Notes: a model not told the origin generated them from the letters alone. DNA of 64,000 nt from Malus domestica (GCF_042453785.1 NC_091662.1:811001-875000); one strand, 5' to 3'; positions 33,263 through 50,831 are shown, numbered from the stretch's first letter. Made by a program: numbers and translations.

Positions 33263-33600
33263 TATAAGATGTTGGCAAAAGTAGAAGAGAGAGAGAGTGA
33301 GATGGATTGAGTGAGATGGATTGAGTGAGATGGATTGACGAAAGTATAAGATGGATTGGCGAAAGTATAAGATGTTGGCGAAAGTAGAAGAGAGAGAGAG
33401 TGAGATGGATTGAGTGAGATGGATTGACGAAAGTATAAGATAAGATGTTGGCAAAAGTAGAAGAGAGAGAGAGTGAGATGGATTGAGTGAGATGGATTGG
33501 CGAAAGTATAAGATATTGGCAAAAGTAGAAGAGAGAGAGTGAGATGGATTGGCGAAAGTAGAAGATGGATTGGCCAAAGTTGGAGAGAGAGAGAGAGAGA
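33263..33600. repeat. Complex minisatellite upstream of copy 2
   Basis: Four imperfect units beginning (G/A)TTGGC(A/G)AAAGTAGAAG at 33271, 33374, 33447 and 33515, built from GAGATGGATTGAGT and GGCGAAAGTATAAGAT blocks, ending in a (GA)n run. Open frames on the minus strand here encode Ser/Leu/Phe repeats and are not genes. Confidence 0.85.
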
Positions 33601-33819
33601 GAGAGATGGACTGGGTGTACCAATGGAATTTGGATTCGGTTCGGACAGTCACGATCGAGCCTAAAGATTTGAGAATTTGAGCCATTGATTTGTGTAAAGT
33701 GAATCAATAGAGTAAGTTAATGCAGTTTGTCAAATTTATTTTGGATGATCCGAATTTGAGCACTTGTTTTGGGAAGCCCAAAAAAAAATATCTTTCTATA
33801 CAAATATAATATAAAAAAT

Positions 33820-33975
33820 AGAAAGTTTTAATGAAAAGCCCATGATACCGTTCACTTTAACGAAAAACTATATTTTTACACTAAAAAGTCAAACCTGGTA
33901 CTATTTACTTTATCCTTTATTTTGTCCTTATCATTAAAACTCAAAATTTTCAAACTTTTTTCATTAGTTTTTCTT
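33820..33975 (-). mobile_element. MITE, same family as 39283-39443
   Basis: Reverse-complement copy: TTAACGAAAAACTATATTTTTACACTAAAAAGTC...TTTTCATTAG matches the element at 39283-39443 along its whole length. About 155 bp, ending about 300 bp before the WDR76 start. Confidence 0.8.
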
Positions 33976-34114
33976 AAAAAATATGGTAGCATTGCTCTCT
34001 GGTTAGTGGCTCTAATAGATATTTTTCTCATAATTTAAACCTTCGGGTCTCTTAGATAAAAACCCAGACAGATGGTAGAAGCTGATGCGACCACATGTCG
34101 ATTGGCCTAATCCC

Positions 34115-34140
34115 GTTCCCGCCAGTTTCCTTTCCCGCCA
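34115..34140 (+). promoter_or_regulatory. Paired E2F-type sites before WDR76 gene
   Basis: GTTCCCGCCA (34115-34124) and TTTCCCGCCA (34131-34140) match the E2F/DP consensus TTTCCCGC. They lie about 140-165 bp before the ATG at 34281. E2F control would imply G1/S-phase expression. Confidence 0.65.
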
Positions 34141-34280
34141 CTTTGCACCAATCCGCGAATGACATGTATAACCCCCCGCCCACCGGCCCACCGCATTCAC
34201 TGGCAAACCCCCTCTCTCTTCTCCTTCCCTTTCCTCTCTGAGACTCTCTCTCCCTCTCTGCTTCTAAGCATTCCCTTCTA

Positions 34281-34413
34281 ATGGCGACTGAGAAACTCAC
34301 AGAGTACGAGCGTAAGAGGCTCGAGAACATCCGCCGGAACGATGAAATGATGTCTTCCCTCAAGCTCCAATCCATCAAAGCCCAAGTCTCTGTCTCCACC
34401 AAACGCCCAAGGT

Positions 34414-34487
<74 letters not shown>

Positions 34488-36544
34488 AGTGTGCATCTAT
34501 GGTAAAATCACGATTTTCTCGAAACCCCCATTTCTAATATCTGGTTATAATTATAGGGTCGAGACCAAATCGTACAATGTTAGTCCGAAGAAACAACCCA
34601 AAACCCAGACCCCAATTGTCATGAGGCGATCTTTACGCACGCGCGGGTTACCGCCCGATGCGAAGGGCCTAAGCGACGAGGTTCTCGAATCCATGGCCGA
34701 AACCCCGAATTCTTCGAGCCCATTGAAGGGGTTGCCTAGCTATTTGGGTCCTCTTAGCATGAAAGATGCCTACAGCGGAGTGTCAGATCGAGCTTTAATA
34801 GAAACAATTCTGGATATTTCGAAGAAGCCCCAATTGGATGCTTCAGTGAAAGGTGAAATTAAGGGCGAAAATGGCAGATTTGAGGGTGGCAAAGGTGAGA
34901 GCTTTTCGATTAACGAAGAAAATGAAGTTGAAATTGGTGAGAAGACAGAACCTCTGAGTGAGGGAATTGGTGGGTTTACTTGTGGTTTGGTTAAGAAGGA
35001 AGAAAATGAAGTGTGGAGTAGTTTAAAGGTAGAGTCTTTGACTCTAAAACCGGAGAATGTAGCGAGGGTTGTGCCCGGCAGGATTATGAATGTGAAGTTT
35101 TTTCCTTGTACTAGTTCGAATATGATTGCGGTTGGAAATAAGTATGGGAATGTTGGATTTTGGCATATTGATTCTAAGGAAGATGAAGAAAGCGGAATAT
35201 ATTTGTATCATCCACATAGTGGTCCTATTTCGGGGATTTTGATTCAGCAACATTGCATGTCAAAGGTAATTTCTATCCAAATGGTTCTTGTATGATAACA
35301 GTGTTGAGAGAGAGAGAGAGAGAGAGAGACGTTTATGTTTCCGATTCAAAAATGTAGGTTTAAGTTCTGTTAAATTCTGAGTTATGTTTCACACACTGTC
35401 ACTAATATACTTTGTCCTGCTCAACTTCTGAGTAGTAATATAAGAAATTGAGTTTGGTAGCAATAAGGCAGAAATTCATCTTCCCGAAAGTTGGCACTGT
35501 TTTTCCGCATGCTTTTATGTGAGCAATCACTGGAATGAGTTCGAGTAACTCTTGTGATGTATGGTAACATATGGTTGTTGAGTTAAATTGCAGATCTTTA
35601 CCAGTTGTTATCATGGCTATATCCGGTTGATGGATGCCGAGAAAGAGGTGTTTGATCTAGTACAATCCTGTGAAAAGCCTATATACTCTATGTCTCAACA
35701 ATCGAAGGATCCGAACTGCTTATATTTTGCTGAGGGCAATGGAGGTTTAAGTGTCTGGGATCAGAGAACTGGAAGCTTCTCAAACCAGTGGTCTTTGCAT
35801 GAATACCGAATCAATAGCATTGACTTTAGCTCAGCAAACCCTAACCTCATGGCCACTAGTTCCTCAGACGGAACTGCCTGCATTTGGGATTTGAGAAGTA
35901 TTCATGCAGATAAAACTTTACGAACAGTTAGCCACAATAGGGCTGTGCATTCTGCTTACTTCTCGCCTTCTGGAGGGTTTCTTGCAACGACAAGGTATCC
36001 ATCTTGCGCCTTTTTTCTTCCCACTGCATTGTTGTTCTATAATAGTAACGTTCTTAAGAGGTGATTAATGAATGAATTTGCATTGATCTCGCCTGCTGCG
36101 GTGTGACTAATTTCTCTGTCTTCGTGTAGTATTGACGATACAGTTGGTATATCGAGTGGAGCTAATTTCCAGGACACATCAATGATATACCATAACAATA
36201 ATACCAGCAGATGGATTTCTAAGTTCAGGTATGGTTTTTACCAGTTTGTGAAATTTTGGAATGTTTATGACTTTCCTTTGCTAGAACGGGATCGCTTTCG
36301 CTTTGCTTCTGACTTTGAAACTGGAAACAGGGGAATATGGGGGTGGGACGACGCCTACGTCTTCATAGGCAACGTGAAAAGAGGAGTAGATGTGATCTCC
36401 CCAGCTGCAAGAAGAACAGTGCTCACTTTAGAGAGCCCGCACATGACTGCGATTCCATGTCGATTTGATGCTCACCCTTACAACGTTGGGATGCTAGCAG
36501 GATCCACAGCCGGAGGCCAAGTTTATGTATGGACATTGGGCTAG
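34281..36544 (+). CDS. WD repeat protein WDR76/CMR1-like
   Basis: WD40 protein of the WDR76/CMR1/DDB2-like group, linked in other eukaryotes to DNA-damage response and protein quality control in the nucleus. Exons: 34281-34411, 34557-35265, 35594-35994, 36130-36228, 36331-36544; 517 aa, phases consistent. The N terminus LTEYERKRLENIRRND is the family's signature start; a basic, Ser-rich linker follows; WD repeats begin near residue 190. WDLR at the end of a typical repeat (SSDGTACIWDLRS) and VYVWTLG at the C terminus are clear. Intron 1 contains a CT/TA/GT microsatellite (34414-34494). Converges tail-to-tail with the FAD oxidoreductase gene (gap 248 bp). Confidence 0.9.
34414..34494. repeat. 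Compound (CT)n(TA)n(GT)n microsatellite
   Basis: Three consecutive dinucleotide runs inside WDR76 intron 1, directly after the splice donor. Likely length-polymorphic. Confidence 0.95.
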
Positions 36545-36792
36545 GAAATTCAGCTTCTCTGCTTGCACGTAGTGAAAACATGACAACTTTTGTACCTTGG
36601 AACTTTAATTGAGTGATGACGTGTAGCGCGAGCTATTTTGTACTTTCAACAGGTTACGTGGAGGTGGATTTGAACTTCTCTGGTCAACTGGCCTAATCCA
36701 CGTATATTGTGACACGAGCATGTCCATGAACACATCGAACGAGGCACCTCGGTTCAAAGAATTTGAAAAATGAACGAGAAATTATGCATTAA

Positions 36793-39171
36793 TTATTGTT
36801 TTAATTTCTTCCAAGAGGTTAATTCATGCGGGATTAATTCTTCATTACATGAAAGCACAGCCTGTGCCATCAACTTCCCAAGCCAACCATGGTACAACAA
36901 TCCCCGTGAACCAAGCCCTCCAAATAACCAGTAGTTGGAGCTGCGGTTTTCGCCTATGATGTCATCGACACAGCCCAAAAGGGGGAGCGAGCCGTGAGGA
37001 GTGAGCGGCGGCATTGCCCTCAGGCCAGCCCTGGCTCCGGCAAACTTCCAATCTTTTAGGACAGGATAAACGGCAAGTGCCTTTGGCAGAAGCTCTTTAA
37101 GGGCTTCCCCAGCTTCTTCTGCGGAAACATCCGGTGATGAATTTCTTGATTTCCATTCCCATGTTGAGCCCATGTATAAACTCCGAGGACCTTGGACAGC
37201 AAGCCAAGCATCTGACAATATCGAGGGGCCAAGGCTCGGATACTCCTCTCTTAAACACAGAAATTCATAAGATCAGTTTTGTTTCGTACATACAGCACAA
37301 AAAATTTGGGCCATTCAGATACCAATATAAGGCGGAGTAGAAAATTTACCCTATATCATCAGGAAGCTGAAGATGTGCAACAACACCTCTGCACGTCCTC
37401 AACGGAAGCCTCCCGCAGAGTTCAGGAAGCATGTCTGCTTTGGCGCCAAGGCATACTATTACTGCCTGGTACTCCCCTAACATCAAATATAATCAGACAC
37501 TAAATATGAAAAATGATAAGTGCAATGAAATTACCGAACCCTTAACATTACTAAATAAAAGCCAACATTTTCAGAAAAAGTGTTGAACCTATCAGTTATA
37601 ACCTTCTGAAATGACGGAAGCTGCATGGAAAGTTAAACATCCGATTTGAAACATCGAATCTATCAACAAAATCCAAACTTACACAGATGTTAACTGAATT
37701 TCACAGGTTACTTTGCAAGGCTAACGATAAGAAATACGGAGCACGAAACAGAATACATACAAACAACTTATTGGAGAGAGCCAAAGAAGTCCACGACATG
37801 AGCCTTAACAAAGCTTGAAACAATGGCGTTGGTCATTACCTTCCAGGTCTACGAGTTTGTGGACAGAACTCTTGTGCAAATGCAATTCTTTGACTCCGGT
37901 GCCAGAAGCACGAAGTTCCTTCACCAAATTTTGACATGCTAAGAACAGTGCCTGGAAAAATAACCATGACAACAAGAAATCAACAAAAACAAAAGAAAAA
38001 GCGTATCTACTAAAGAGATTCGGGGGAAAGAGGGGTCAGCGGCTAAATTATCTGAACCTGTAAGTAGCGTTGAGGATGAATATTAACAGCTTCAGGCATA
38101 TAAAAGGAGGCATCAAGAGGTGGAGATATGCCAGGTACAAGATTTTGGGCAGCATCGTTGTCAAGGGTTTCTATTCGGCAACTAGCAAGGCAACTCTGGG
38201 CATTCTACTGACATAAATTGAGAAACACTAACATTACAATGAGGTTGAAAACTAAGTATCTGAAGCTGTTGTGATGGTAGAATGACGAGGGAGAATTACG
38301 TCTTTCAACAACACCAAGTTCTTCAGGCTCAGGGCTGGTCTCAAGATGCCCCTGAAGACAAGAAATCCAAAATCTCATGCCTATTAGCTAAGTTTTATAC
38401 AAAAACACGAGCAAAATCGGAGATAAAAACTCTCAACCATCCGGTTGTCACTAGTCATTTACTAACCGATTATTAGAGCGAAATTTCTTGTTTCCGTTCT
38501 CTCGTTAGCAAGGTGTTTTTCTACAGCATTGAGCTTGAGATAAAGAATAAAAGAAACCTTTTCACAAAGCGGTATTCTAAACTACTCTAATCTACGGTAG
38601 AGAATTCACGCACTAGAAGGGAACACCGTGACCAATTGACCTAATCCACATCATCAAAACCCTTTCAAGATACACTAAAATGCGCACAAATGCTGCAATG
38701 CACGAATGATGTAGTAATCTAGAACACAAATATTTCAACTTTAATCGAATCGAAATTAAAAAATAAAAAAATAATAAAAAAAGCGAACCTTCTTCTAACA
38801 ATTGGCGTTGGGCCGTCAGAAGTTTGAGCAGCGGAAGCCACGGCGGCTTCAGCAGCGCTCAAAAGGTTCAAGGACTCACTCCAGCAGTCGGCAGCACGCC
38901 ATAGAAGCTTGGCTTTAGGGGAATAAGGGTGAAGAAGCCCACCCGAAACCCCGGACGCGCCGCCGCCGATTCCAGCTTCATCGTATATGTCGACTCGGAT
39001 GTTGGAGTCTTTCGGACTCTGCTTTAGCAAGTGCCACGCCACGGAGAGGCCGGCGAAGCCAGCCCCGAGCACTGCGTACCTCACACAACTCGGACTCAGA
39101 CTCGGAGGAGGACGGTGGAGCTGAGTCAGAGAACTCGGTGACCCAACAGAACAAGAAGAAGAAGACGCCAT
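36793..39171 (-). CDS. FAD-dependent oxidoreductase, DAO family, plastid type
   Basis: Flavoprotein of the D-amino-acid oxidase fold, related to the oxidoreductase domain of bacterial MnmC; substrate unknown. Six exons on the minus strand: 39171-38789, 38351-38300, 38204-38058, 37951-37840, 37476-37350, 37249-36793; 425 aa with all phases matching. The first about 28 residues are Ser/Pro-rich without acidic residues, like a transit peptide. The dinucleotide-binding motif VLGAGFAG (Gly36, Gly38, Gly41) follows, then IYDEAGIGGGASGVSGG. The C terminus has YWLFGGLGSRGLLYHGWLG, the FAD-contacting end of the fold. Exon 2 is only 52 nt. Complete. Confidence 0.9.
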
Positions 39172-39282
39172 CCTCCCCGTGCCGCCACCTATCCCCTCTT
39201 CTCTTCTTTTGTTTTCCTTTATTCAAAACAAGTCCATTTAAGTTTTCTCAAAATTTCACTTTCGTCCTCTTGTTTGTAGGTT

Positions 39283-39443
39283 AGGATTAGGGAAAACTAA
39301 AGAAAAAGGCTTGAAAATTTTGAATTTTAATGATAAGGACAAAATAAAGGGTAAAGTGAATAGTACCATTATTGACTTTTTAATATAAAAATGTGATTTT
39401 TTGTTAAAGTGAACAGTACGGGGGCTTTTCGTTAAAGTTCCCT
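39283..39443 (+). mobile_element. MITE in the promoter of the FAD oxidoreductase
   Basis: About 160 bp from AGGGAAAACTAAAG to CGTTAAAGTTCCCT; the termini pair imperfectly. The family also occurs at 33820-33975 and, split, at 13985-14059/19859-19943. It lies about 110 bp upstream of the start codon at 39171. Confidence 0.85.
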
Positions 39444-39455
39444 ATTATTTTGAGA

Positions 39456-39690
39456 CAAGGATTCTCTTCCCTCATTTTCCATCCTCATTCATCTTCTACT
39501 CTCACATTCTTTATTTTATCTTTTTCTTTTTATAAAAAATTAATATAAGATGTTAACGTGACTTACATTCTTTATTTTATCTTTTTCTTTTTATAAAAAA
39601 TTAATATAAGATGTTGACGTGACTTAACCGTGACCGTCATATAATAGGAAAGGGAAGAAAAAAAACAGGGAAGAGAATTATACTCCATTA
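39456..39690. mobile_element. Probable MITE with internal 61-bp tandem duplication
   Basis: GGATTCTCTTCCCT near 39461 and AGGGAAGAGAATTATA near 39668 are inverted ends. Between them a 61-bp unit is tandemly duplicated (39504-39564 and 39565-39625; one base differs, TTAACG against TTGACG). Confidence 0.6.
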
Positions 39691-40076
39691 TTATGAGATG
39701 CCATAGTGACATCCCAAACCCAAACCAAAAACAAAACATCCCGTGTTTTAAGTTTCCCCGCACGTGTTCAAATTCGGACATCGCCATCTTAGCATTTCCG
39801 TTTCATACAAGTCTATACAGTTTTGTAAGGAGTTCGTATCCAAAGACGTCCATCAACTTTCGTTAATTTCTCGTACGAAATTGTCACGTTCAAGGCACAT
39901 GGAAGGGTAAACTTGGAGAAAACATGGTTTCACAATATATCACTCTTAAGTGCTCATTCCATTTCACATGGAAAAAATTGGACGAAATACAAACTAATGC
40001 ACAGCTGAGGCTCATTTGTCCCTAAGATTACAGAAACAATAGATAACTGCCCTGTAAATGTGTAGGTAACAACTGT

Positions 40077-44627
<4,551 letters not shown>

Positions 44628-44756
44628 GTCTCTACTCTCTCTCTCTCTCTCTCTCTACAATTACAGTGTTAACTCCCTCCTCCCACTTTCTCTTTCTAAA
44701 ATGCTCCCTCGCTGTAGGTCAAATTGTAGGGCACCGCGCGGAAGAGGAGCGCGCCA

Positions 44757-44783
44757 TTTTGGCGGGAATGATTTGGCGGGAAA
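44757..44783 (-). promoter_or_regulatory. Paired E2F sites of MCM5 promoter
   Basis: Two motifs, TTTTGGCGGGAA (44757-44768) and ATTTGGCGGGAAA (44771-44783), match E2F consensus sites and lie 130-156 bp upstream of the MCM5 ATG. MCM genes are established E2F targets in plants and animals. Confidence 0.8.
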
Positions 44784-45435
44784 GAGGAAGATGGTTGATC
44801 TGGCAGTAGCACGTGACTTCATGGTTAATAATGGACCTGTGAATTGGGCCGGCACAGAGACCGGCCCACTTCTGAGGTGTAAAGGCTTACCGGGCCGTTG
44901 ACTGTGAATAGTGACTCTTTTTTCCTTTTTTTTATTGTTTTTTATTTTTATTTTTTGTTATTAAAGAAAATGGAGGGTTTGGACCTATTACAATAATTAA
45001 GGAATGAAGAGTTTCGAACCCAGGATGCATGAATAGAAACCCAACACTTTATTTCCTTCTTTTTATCGCTATATTTGTACTTTCATTAAGAAATTTCGTA
45101 AAATACACATATTTTAGTCGTACAGTGATATATTGCTCACACATACACACATATTGTATGGAGTAAAACTACCAAAAGTCACTATGGCGGTATCTCAGGC
45201 CAATAACGTTAAACCGCATAGTAGTGAGTACGTGATTAACCTAGACAACCCACGCAACGGTACACAAACTTACATTACATGGCACTATTATACAGCTAAA
45301 GCATTTATTACGCTTACAATACAAACAAACTACAAAACAAAATGGAATGACTACAAACAGCTCACTCTTACCAGTTAAGTACTTCATCTTGCGTATACGT
45401 CCTTGGTTTCTTGTGGCAATCTGCATCTAAATTCA
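44784..45435. other. Intergenic between MCM5 and MOL1-like gene
   Basis: Left part is MCM5 promoter. From 44900 the DNA is AT-rich with a T-rich tract. I see no gene; an 81-codon frame near 45133 has no recognisable content. Confidence 0.6.
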
Positions 45436-48400
45436 TCACCCTGCAGTTTCAAAAGTTGGGTTATTTTTCATCTGGAGTTTCGACTCGGATAAAAGCTTCA
45501 ATGCATTTTCCATGGATGGTCGATCGGATGGCCTACTCCTGGTGCAAAGCATAGCAACCTCAATTGCCAGTTTTATCTCCTCTTGCATTGAAATGTCGGA
45601 ACCAGCTTCGTTCTCGTTGTAGATTTCCCGCAGAACAACTTCCCTCGACTTGCTCTGTATGCTTGCGCCAAAATTTGTCAACCTGCCGTTGCTTAGAATC
45701 TCCAGCATGATCTCCCCAAAGCTGTATACGTCCCTGCACAGCTCCTCTTTTGTGTCACTGATGTTATCACCTGTCCAACAAAAGAAGAGCACTTAGGGAA
45801 ATGGTCGATGCTAATACACGAACGATATCAAATTGATTACAATTCTGTTTCTAATCATATCGTTGAGTTTTACTGGAATTCCGTAATTTACCCAAAATTT
45901 CAGGAGTAGTGGTGTAAGGGCTTAAGTTATATGTTTGGCATGGCAGATAAAAACTTTTCAAAACAACCACCACATAATCATCTCTACTACATGAAAGAAC
46001 ATATCTTATTATGCATACCTGCATCCCAGGTGGAAGTTGCTGCCGTAAACGAACTTTTGTTCAACTCGAGCAGGTGCTTGAACCCAAATTCTGTCAAATG
46101 AGGTTCCATATTTTCGTCAAACACTATATTACTTGATCTCAGATCTCCATGTGTTATTGTAGGAGAACATTCGTGGTGAAGGAAGTGTAATCCCTTTGCA
46201 ATGCCGATGATAATTTTGTACTTGGCTGCCCATTCGCTTTTCACACTTATCATTTCAGCCAAGTTTCCATTGGGCAAGTAATCGTATAAGAGATAAGCCA
46301 GATGGTTGTTGTAGCAAACTCCAAGCAATCGAATTAAATTCTTATGCCTTGCATTTCCTATTTGTGTTACAAATTCCAGCATAACTCTCATTCTCTTTGC
46401 TCCCCATTCAATCTTCTTTACCGAAACTGCGATTCCCATTGGCAGAACTGCTTTCCGCACTGAAGCTGACGAAGGTGGCAATGCATCCATGGATTCTGTC
46501 GAACTGAAGCTCTTCAATAAATCATTTTTTGTGAATTGAGGAAGTCCAGCAAACGAGATCATCTTCCACTGGCCTTTGCTGCCTTTATGGTAGTAAAATA
46601 TCCCCATAACTGATAGAGTAACGAACATAACTACTCCGATGCAGAGTAGTGCGATCCACAGAAGCTTCCCGGCGACTCTGCTTCCAAATATAGACACTGA
46701 GCCAGGACATGATCTGAGAGGCTCTCCACACAGCTTTGGATTCCCATCAAACGCGCTTCGTTCCATCATTCTAAATACCTTTTCGGATGGAATACTCCCG
46801 GAAACATCATTGTAAGACACATTTAGAAGTACTAAACTCGAAGAAGAACCAAAAGTTTTAGGTATTGGTCCATTGAAGCTGTTATGTGACAGGTCAAGAA
46901 CAAGAAGAGCAGGAAGACTTGCAAGCTCCTCGGGTATACGACCGGATATATTATTGCTACCTAAATCAATCCTCTCAAGAACCCGGCAGCTAGAAATACT
47001 TTTCGGGACAGTTCCTTCCAAGCTGTTCTTGCTCAATTCAACAACAGATATTGATTTGCAGTTTTTGAACGAAGGAACATTGCCAATCAAGCCACACGAG
47101 GAAGCCGAAAAATTGTTAAGATTTGGCAATTCCCACATTTCTGCAGGAACTGTGCCCCCTAATTCTGGATTTCTAGAGACATTGAAGTACTCAAGCTTTT
47201 GAGCTTTTGAAATATCCATTGGAATCCCACCACTAAAATTGTTCCCAGATAAATCAACATATGTGATGTCAGTCAGAGTGCTGAATTTCAATGGAATCTC
47301 ACCTGAAAACTTGTTATCTTCGAGTCGAAGACGAACCAGAGACGAACAGTTTGACAGAGAAGTGGAGAGATCGCCGGAGAAATTGTTCGAAAACAGCATC
47401 AGCTTAAGGAGCTGACCATTGGCACAGATATCAGGCGGAACGCTGCCGTTGAAGTTGTTTGTGGAGACGTCTACCCATCCGAGCTTCGAGTTCCTCCCCA
47501 AGCTCCGGGGAAGGTTGCCGGAGAAGAAATTGTTCCACAAAAGCAGCGTCTCCAAAGACGGAAGCTTTGCAATTCCGTCGGGAACTTCGCCGCTCATCTC
47601 GTTGTAGAAAAGACTGAGGAGTCTAAGGTTTTTCAGCTCCGAAAAGGTTTCTGGGATCCACCCAGAAATCAGATTGTCGGAAAGATCCAAGCTTTGGAGA
47701 GCTCTGATGTTGCTGAGCTCAGGCGGAATTGACCCAGAAAGCTGGTTTCTGAAAAGGAAGAGGGATTCGAGATTGTCGAGATCGCCGAGGGATTTTGGGA
47801 CAGCGCCGGAGAGATTTGCATAGGCAATGTCGAGATACTGGAGCTCCGTCATGTTCCCCAATTGCCACGGAATGCTTCCGTGGTAAAAATTGTAGCCAAT
47901 CTCCATGTGGGTCACTGTTTTGAGCTTCCCCAGTTCCGGCGGAATGCTTCCGGTGATCATATTCCCGGCGAGATGAATAAACTCGAGCCGGCGGAAAGCC
48001 CCGTATTCAGACGGGATCGGTCCCCGGAAGTAGCTTCCTGCTAAATTGAGGATTTTGAGGTTCTGAAGGTCTGATATTTCGGCGGGGAGCGACCCAGAAA
48101 AGCTGTTGCTGAATGCGTCGAGTACAATGAGGTTTTGGAGGGCGGAGACGCCGGTAGGGAAGTGGCCGGAGAAGTTGTTTCTGCTGATGTCTAATGTTGT
48201 GAGGTTGGTGAGGTTGAAGATTCCGGCGGGGAGGTGACCGGAGAACGAGTTGTGACTGAGATTGAGTGATACAAGGTCGGCGAAGACGGCGAATTGATCG
48301 CCGGAAATTTCACCGGCGAGACTCTTTACTGAGAGGTCTAAGCCAGTAATGGCGGAGTTGTTGGTGTTGCATTTGACGCCGGACCAAGAACATGCGTGGA

Positions 48401-48584
48401 TTTTGCCAGGTGGGTTTTCTGTAGAAGGGAGTATCCAATTTTTCAAGCTGCCATTGGCATCTGTGAGCTCGGATTTTAAGCTGAGAAGGGTGTCTGAGTA
48501 GATATCCGCGGCGGAAACCGCCGCGAAGAGGAGGAGAAGAGGGAGGAGAAGGATTAAGTAGAAGGAGGAGTGGAAAATCTCCAT
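45436..48584 (-). CDS. LRR receptor-like pseudokinase, MOL1-like
   Basis: Leucine-rich repeat receptor of the TDR/PXY-related group, most like Arabidopsis MOL1 (a regulator of cambial activity), from memory of its degenerate kinase. Exons 48584-46019 and 45770-45436; 966 aa. A signal peptide is followed by an N-terminal cap (CSWSGVKC), about 20 LRRs of the LxxLxLxxNxFSGxIP type, a TM helix (LLWIALLCIGVVMFVTLSV) and a kinase-like domain. The kinase lacks a GxGxxG loop, HRD is HGD and DFG is EFG, while VKK and DVYSFG remain. Catalysis is therefore doubtful and signalling by partner kinases is more likely. Start 48584 places the signal peptide at the N terminus; an in-frame ATG at 48719 would bury it. 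The single phase-1 intron falls in the kinase domain. Confidence 0.88.
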
Positions 48585-50776
48585 TGGAACTTGCGGTTGG
48601 GATGACTGAGAGAACAGACAATTTTGGATGCCCGATTGGAAGAAAAATGTGTCAGATATTATGGAAATCCGTTTCCTTTTCTGTGAGAGTCGGAGTGAGA
48701 AATGCATGGGAACTAGCAAAAGAGGGAAAGGAGGAACAGTTTATTTTTCTTTCTTTTTGTTTTTTTTTTTTTTGTTTTTTTTTTTTTGTAAAAACTTCTT
48801 TTTCTTTCTTTGGTGCAACGTAAAGTAGGTGGACTTGTTTGTACATGTAAATCGAAAATCTGCAAATATTTTGGTAATTTTTTATTAGAAAATATGTTTA
48901 TTAGACAGATGCGCCCGATAAGAGAGGAATAGAAATATTTAGAAGTAGACTTTAAAAAAATACATAGAGTATTTAGAGGTAATAAAATATTTAACGTAAA
49001 ACTAAGTATAATCACATTCAAAGATTCTATAAAAAAAAAATTTGTTCAAAGAAATATCGCAACTTGTAGCATTTTCTAAGAACTTTTAGCATTGACTTGA
49101 GATTGTATCAATTTCTAAGACTTTTTTGTTCAAAGAAGCATTTTTAACAATATTTTAAGGTAATTACGTAGTACAATCTAAAAAATTAAAACATATGTGT
49201 TTTTAAGTGTAATTGACCTGAAATACTATTGCAAAAACATTCCTGCTTAAGTCCAAAGAAGGAACATGATTAGTTGAAATGGGAATATAATTTGGATTGC
49301 TTTTGGTAGCAAGAGGGGACCCTTGAGGGTGTTTGTTGATTTGACTGGTGCTGGTCATTTAGGAAAAAAATAGATGCTTTGTGAATTTTTTTATTTTTTT
49401 TAACAAAAATTAATCAAAAGTTCACAAAGCATCTCTTTTATCTTTTTTTATTAGAAAGAATCCAATCAAAAGATAGGGTAGAGCAAGTAAAAAGTAGGGG
49501 ACTGGATGAATTTATAAATTGGTATTGTGAATAGAAAATGTGAGACGAATAATAGGTTAAGTCAGTTAGTTAGAGTAATGTGTAAAATTATACGTTTAAG
49601 TTTGATCTCTAGTTTCTTAAAATGAAAAATTGTAGTGTGAAAATTCTCTCTTTCTCTGTTTTTTACTAACAACTAAAGTTCTCTTAGAGTCAATCCAACA
49701 GTTAACAAAAAAGCAATCGCTAAATTGAATTTAAAAATTCTAAGTAGCGGAATATTCAATTCTCCACAATATTGTAGACTAGCTTAGGGAGCTATATGAA
49801 GCTTTAAGGTATTAACGTAAAATGAGAAAATGAGAATATAAAAATTGATTCGTTGTTCTTTCATAACTCTACTTAGGGAGCCATATAAAAACTTACAAAT
49901 AACGTCTCAATCCAATAATATAAAATAATGTGTTATAAAACTTACACATATCATTGTTTTATTAAAACGAGGCATCACAGTAACCATAATTGTGTTCCAT
50001 ATAGTCCTTCTCGAGCAGCCGATGCAGACCGTGCAGTGCAGGAAAGATGAAAGAGTAAAAGACAAGTTGCCGATAAAAGTAACCTTTTTCTTAATTTGTG
50101 ATGAGCCACAGCTTTTAGTGTCCCTCGAGGACGTTAAAAAGGGTAATTACAATTTGACAGCCCCCGTGCTTGAACCTTGACCTTAACAGTAACTCAGTGG
50201 GTGAATTACCGAGAATGCAAGCTTCTGAACGTGTGATACATGTTTTTGGAAAGAAACTTATATTGGAGACGTTATTTTGATGGTGTTTTAAATAAGTTTA
50301 CAATACTTCGATTTTGACGTTCAAGTTGCATGTAAATTCTACTCATACATGTCATGCGAGTGTCTTGCTTGATTCAAAGGAAACAGTGTCAAGCTGTTCA
50401 AGTTTGGGGTTTGGCATCACCACTCACGAGAGGGACCCTCCCATGCAGTGGTTCTCACAGGGTTAGAGTGACTATAAAAACCCTCAGGAATTTCGTGACT
50501 TTCTTCTATTATTGCAATGCTTAAAAAACAAAAATCAAATTTTCTATTGAGACATTCGTCGACATTTGGTGAGTTTCTTATCTTAAGTCAAACTATATTG
50601 CACACATGCCAACAGATGTCGACACATGACGAAACAATCTGTGAGTGATATTGAGAGAATTTGTCGAATGATGTCGCCACAACTTGTTGAGATATGTCTA
50701 GCAAGCATTATATCAACCATTTGGTAGGTACAAAAGAAACTTATACCAAACATTCAGAAAGTCCTCGAAAGACCCT

Positions 50777-50777
<1 letters not shown>

Positions 50778-50828
<51 letters not shown>
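50778..50828. repeat. (CA)n(TA)n microsatellite
   Basis: A CACACA run passes directly into a TATATA run of about 36 nt in intergenic DNA. Confidence 0.95.

Positions 50829-50831
<3 letters not shown>

Noticed and set aside
33150-33707. Ser/Leu/Phe-rich frames on the minus strand
   Set aside because: Translations of the minisatellite upstream of copy 2.
34489-34560. ATG at 34489 as start of the WDR76 gene
   Set aside because: It lies in intron 1; the conserved N terminus LTEYERKRLENI starts at 34281.
46873-48044. Plus-strand frames across the LRR gene
   Set aside because: Antisense shadows of the leucine-rich repeats.
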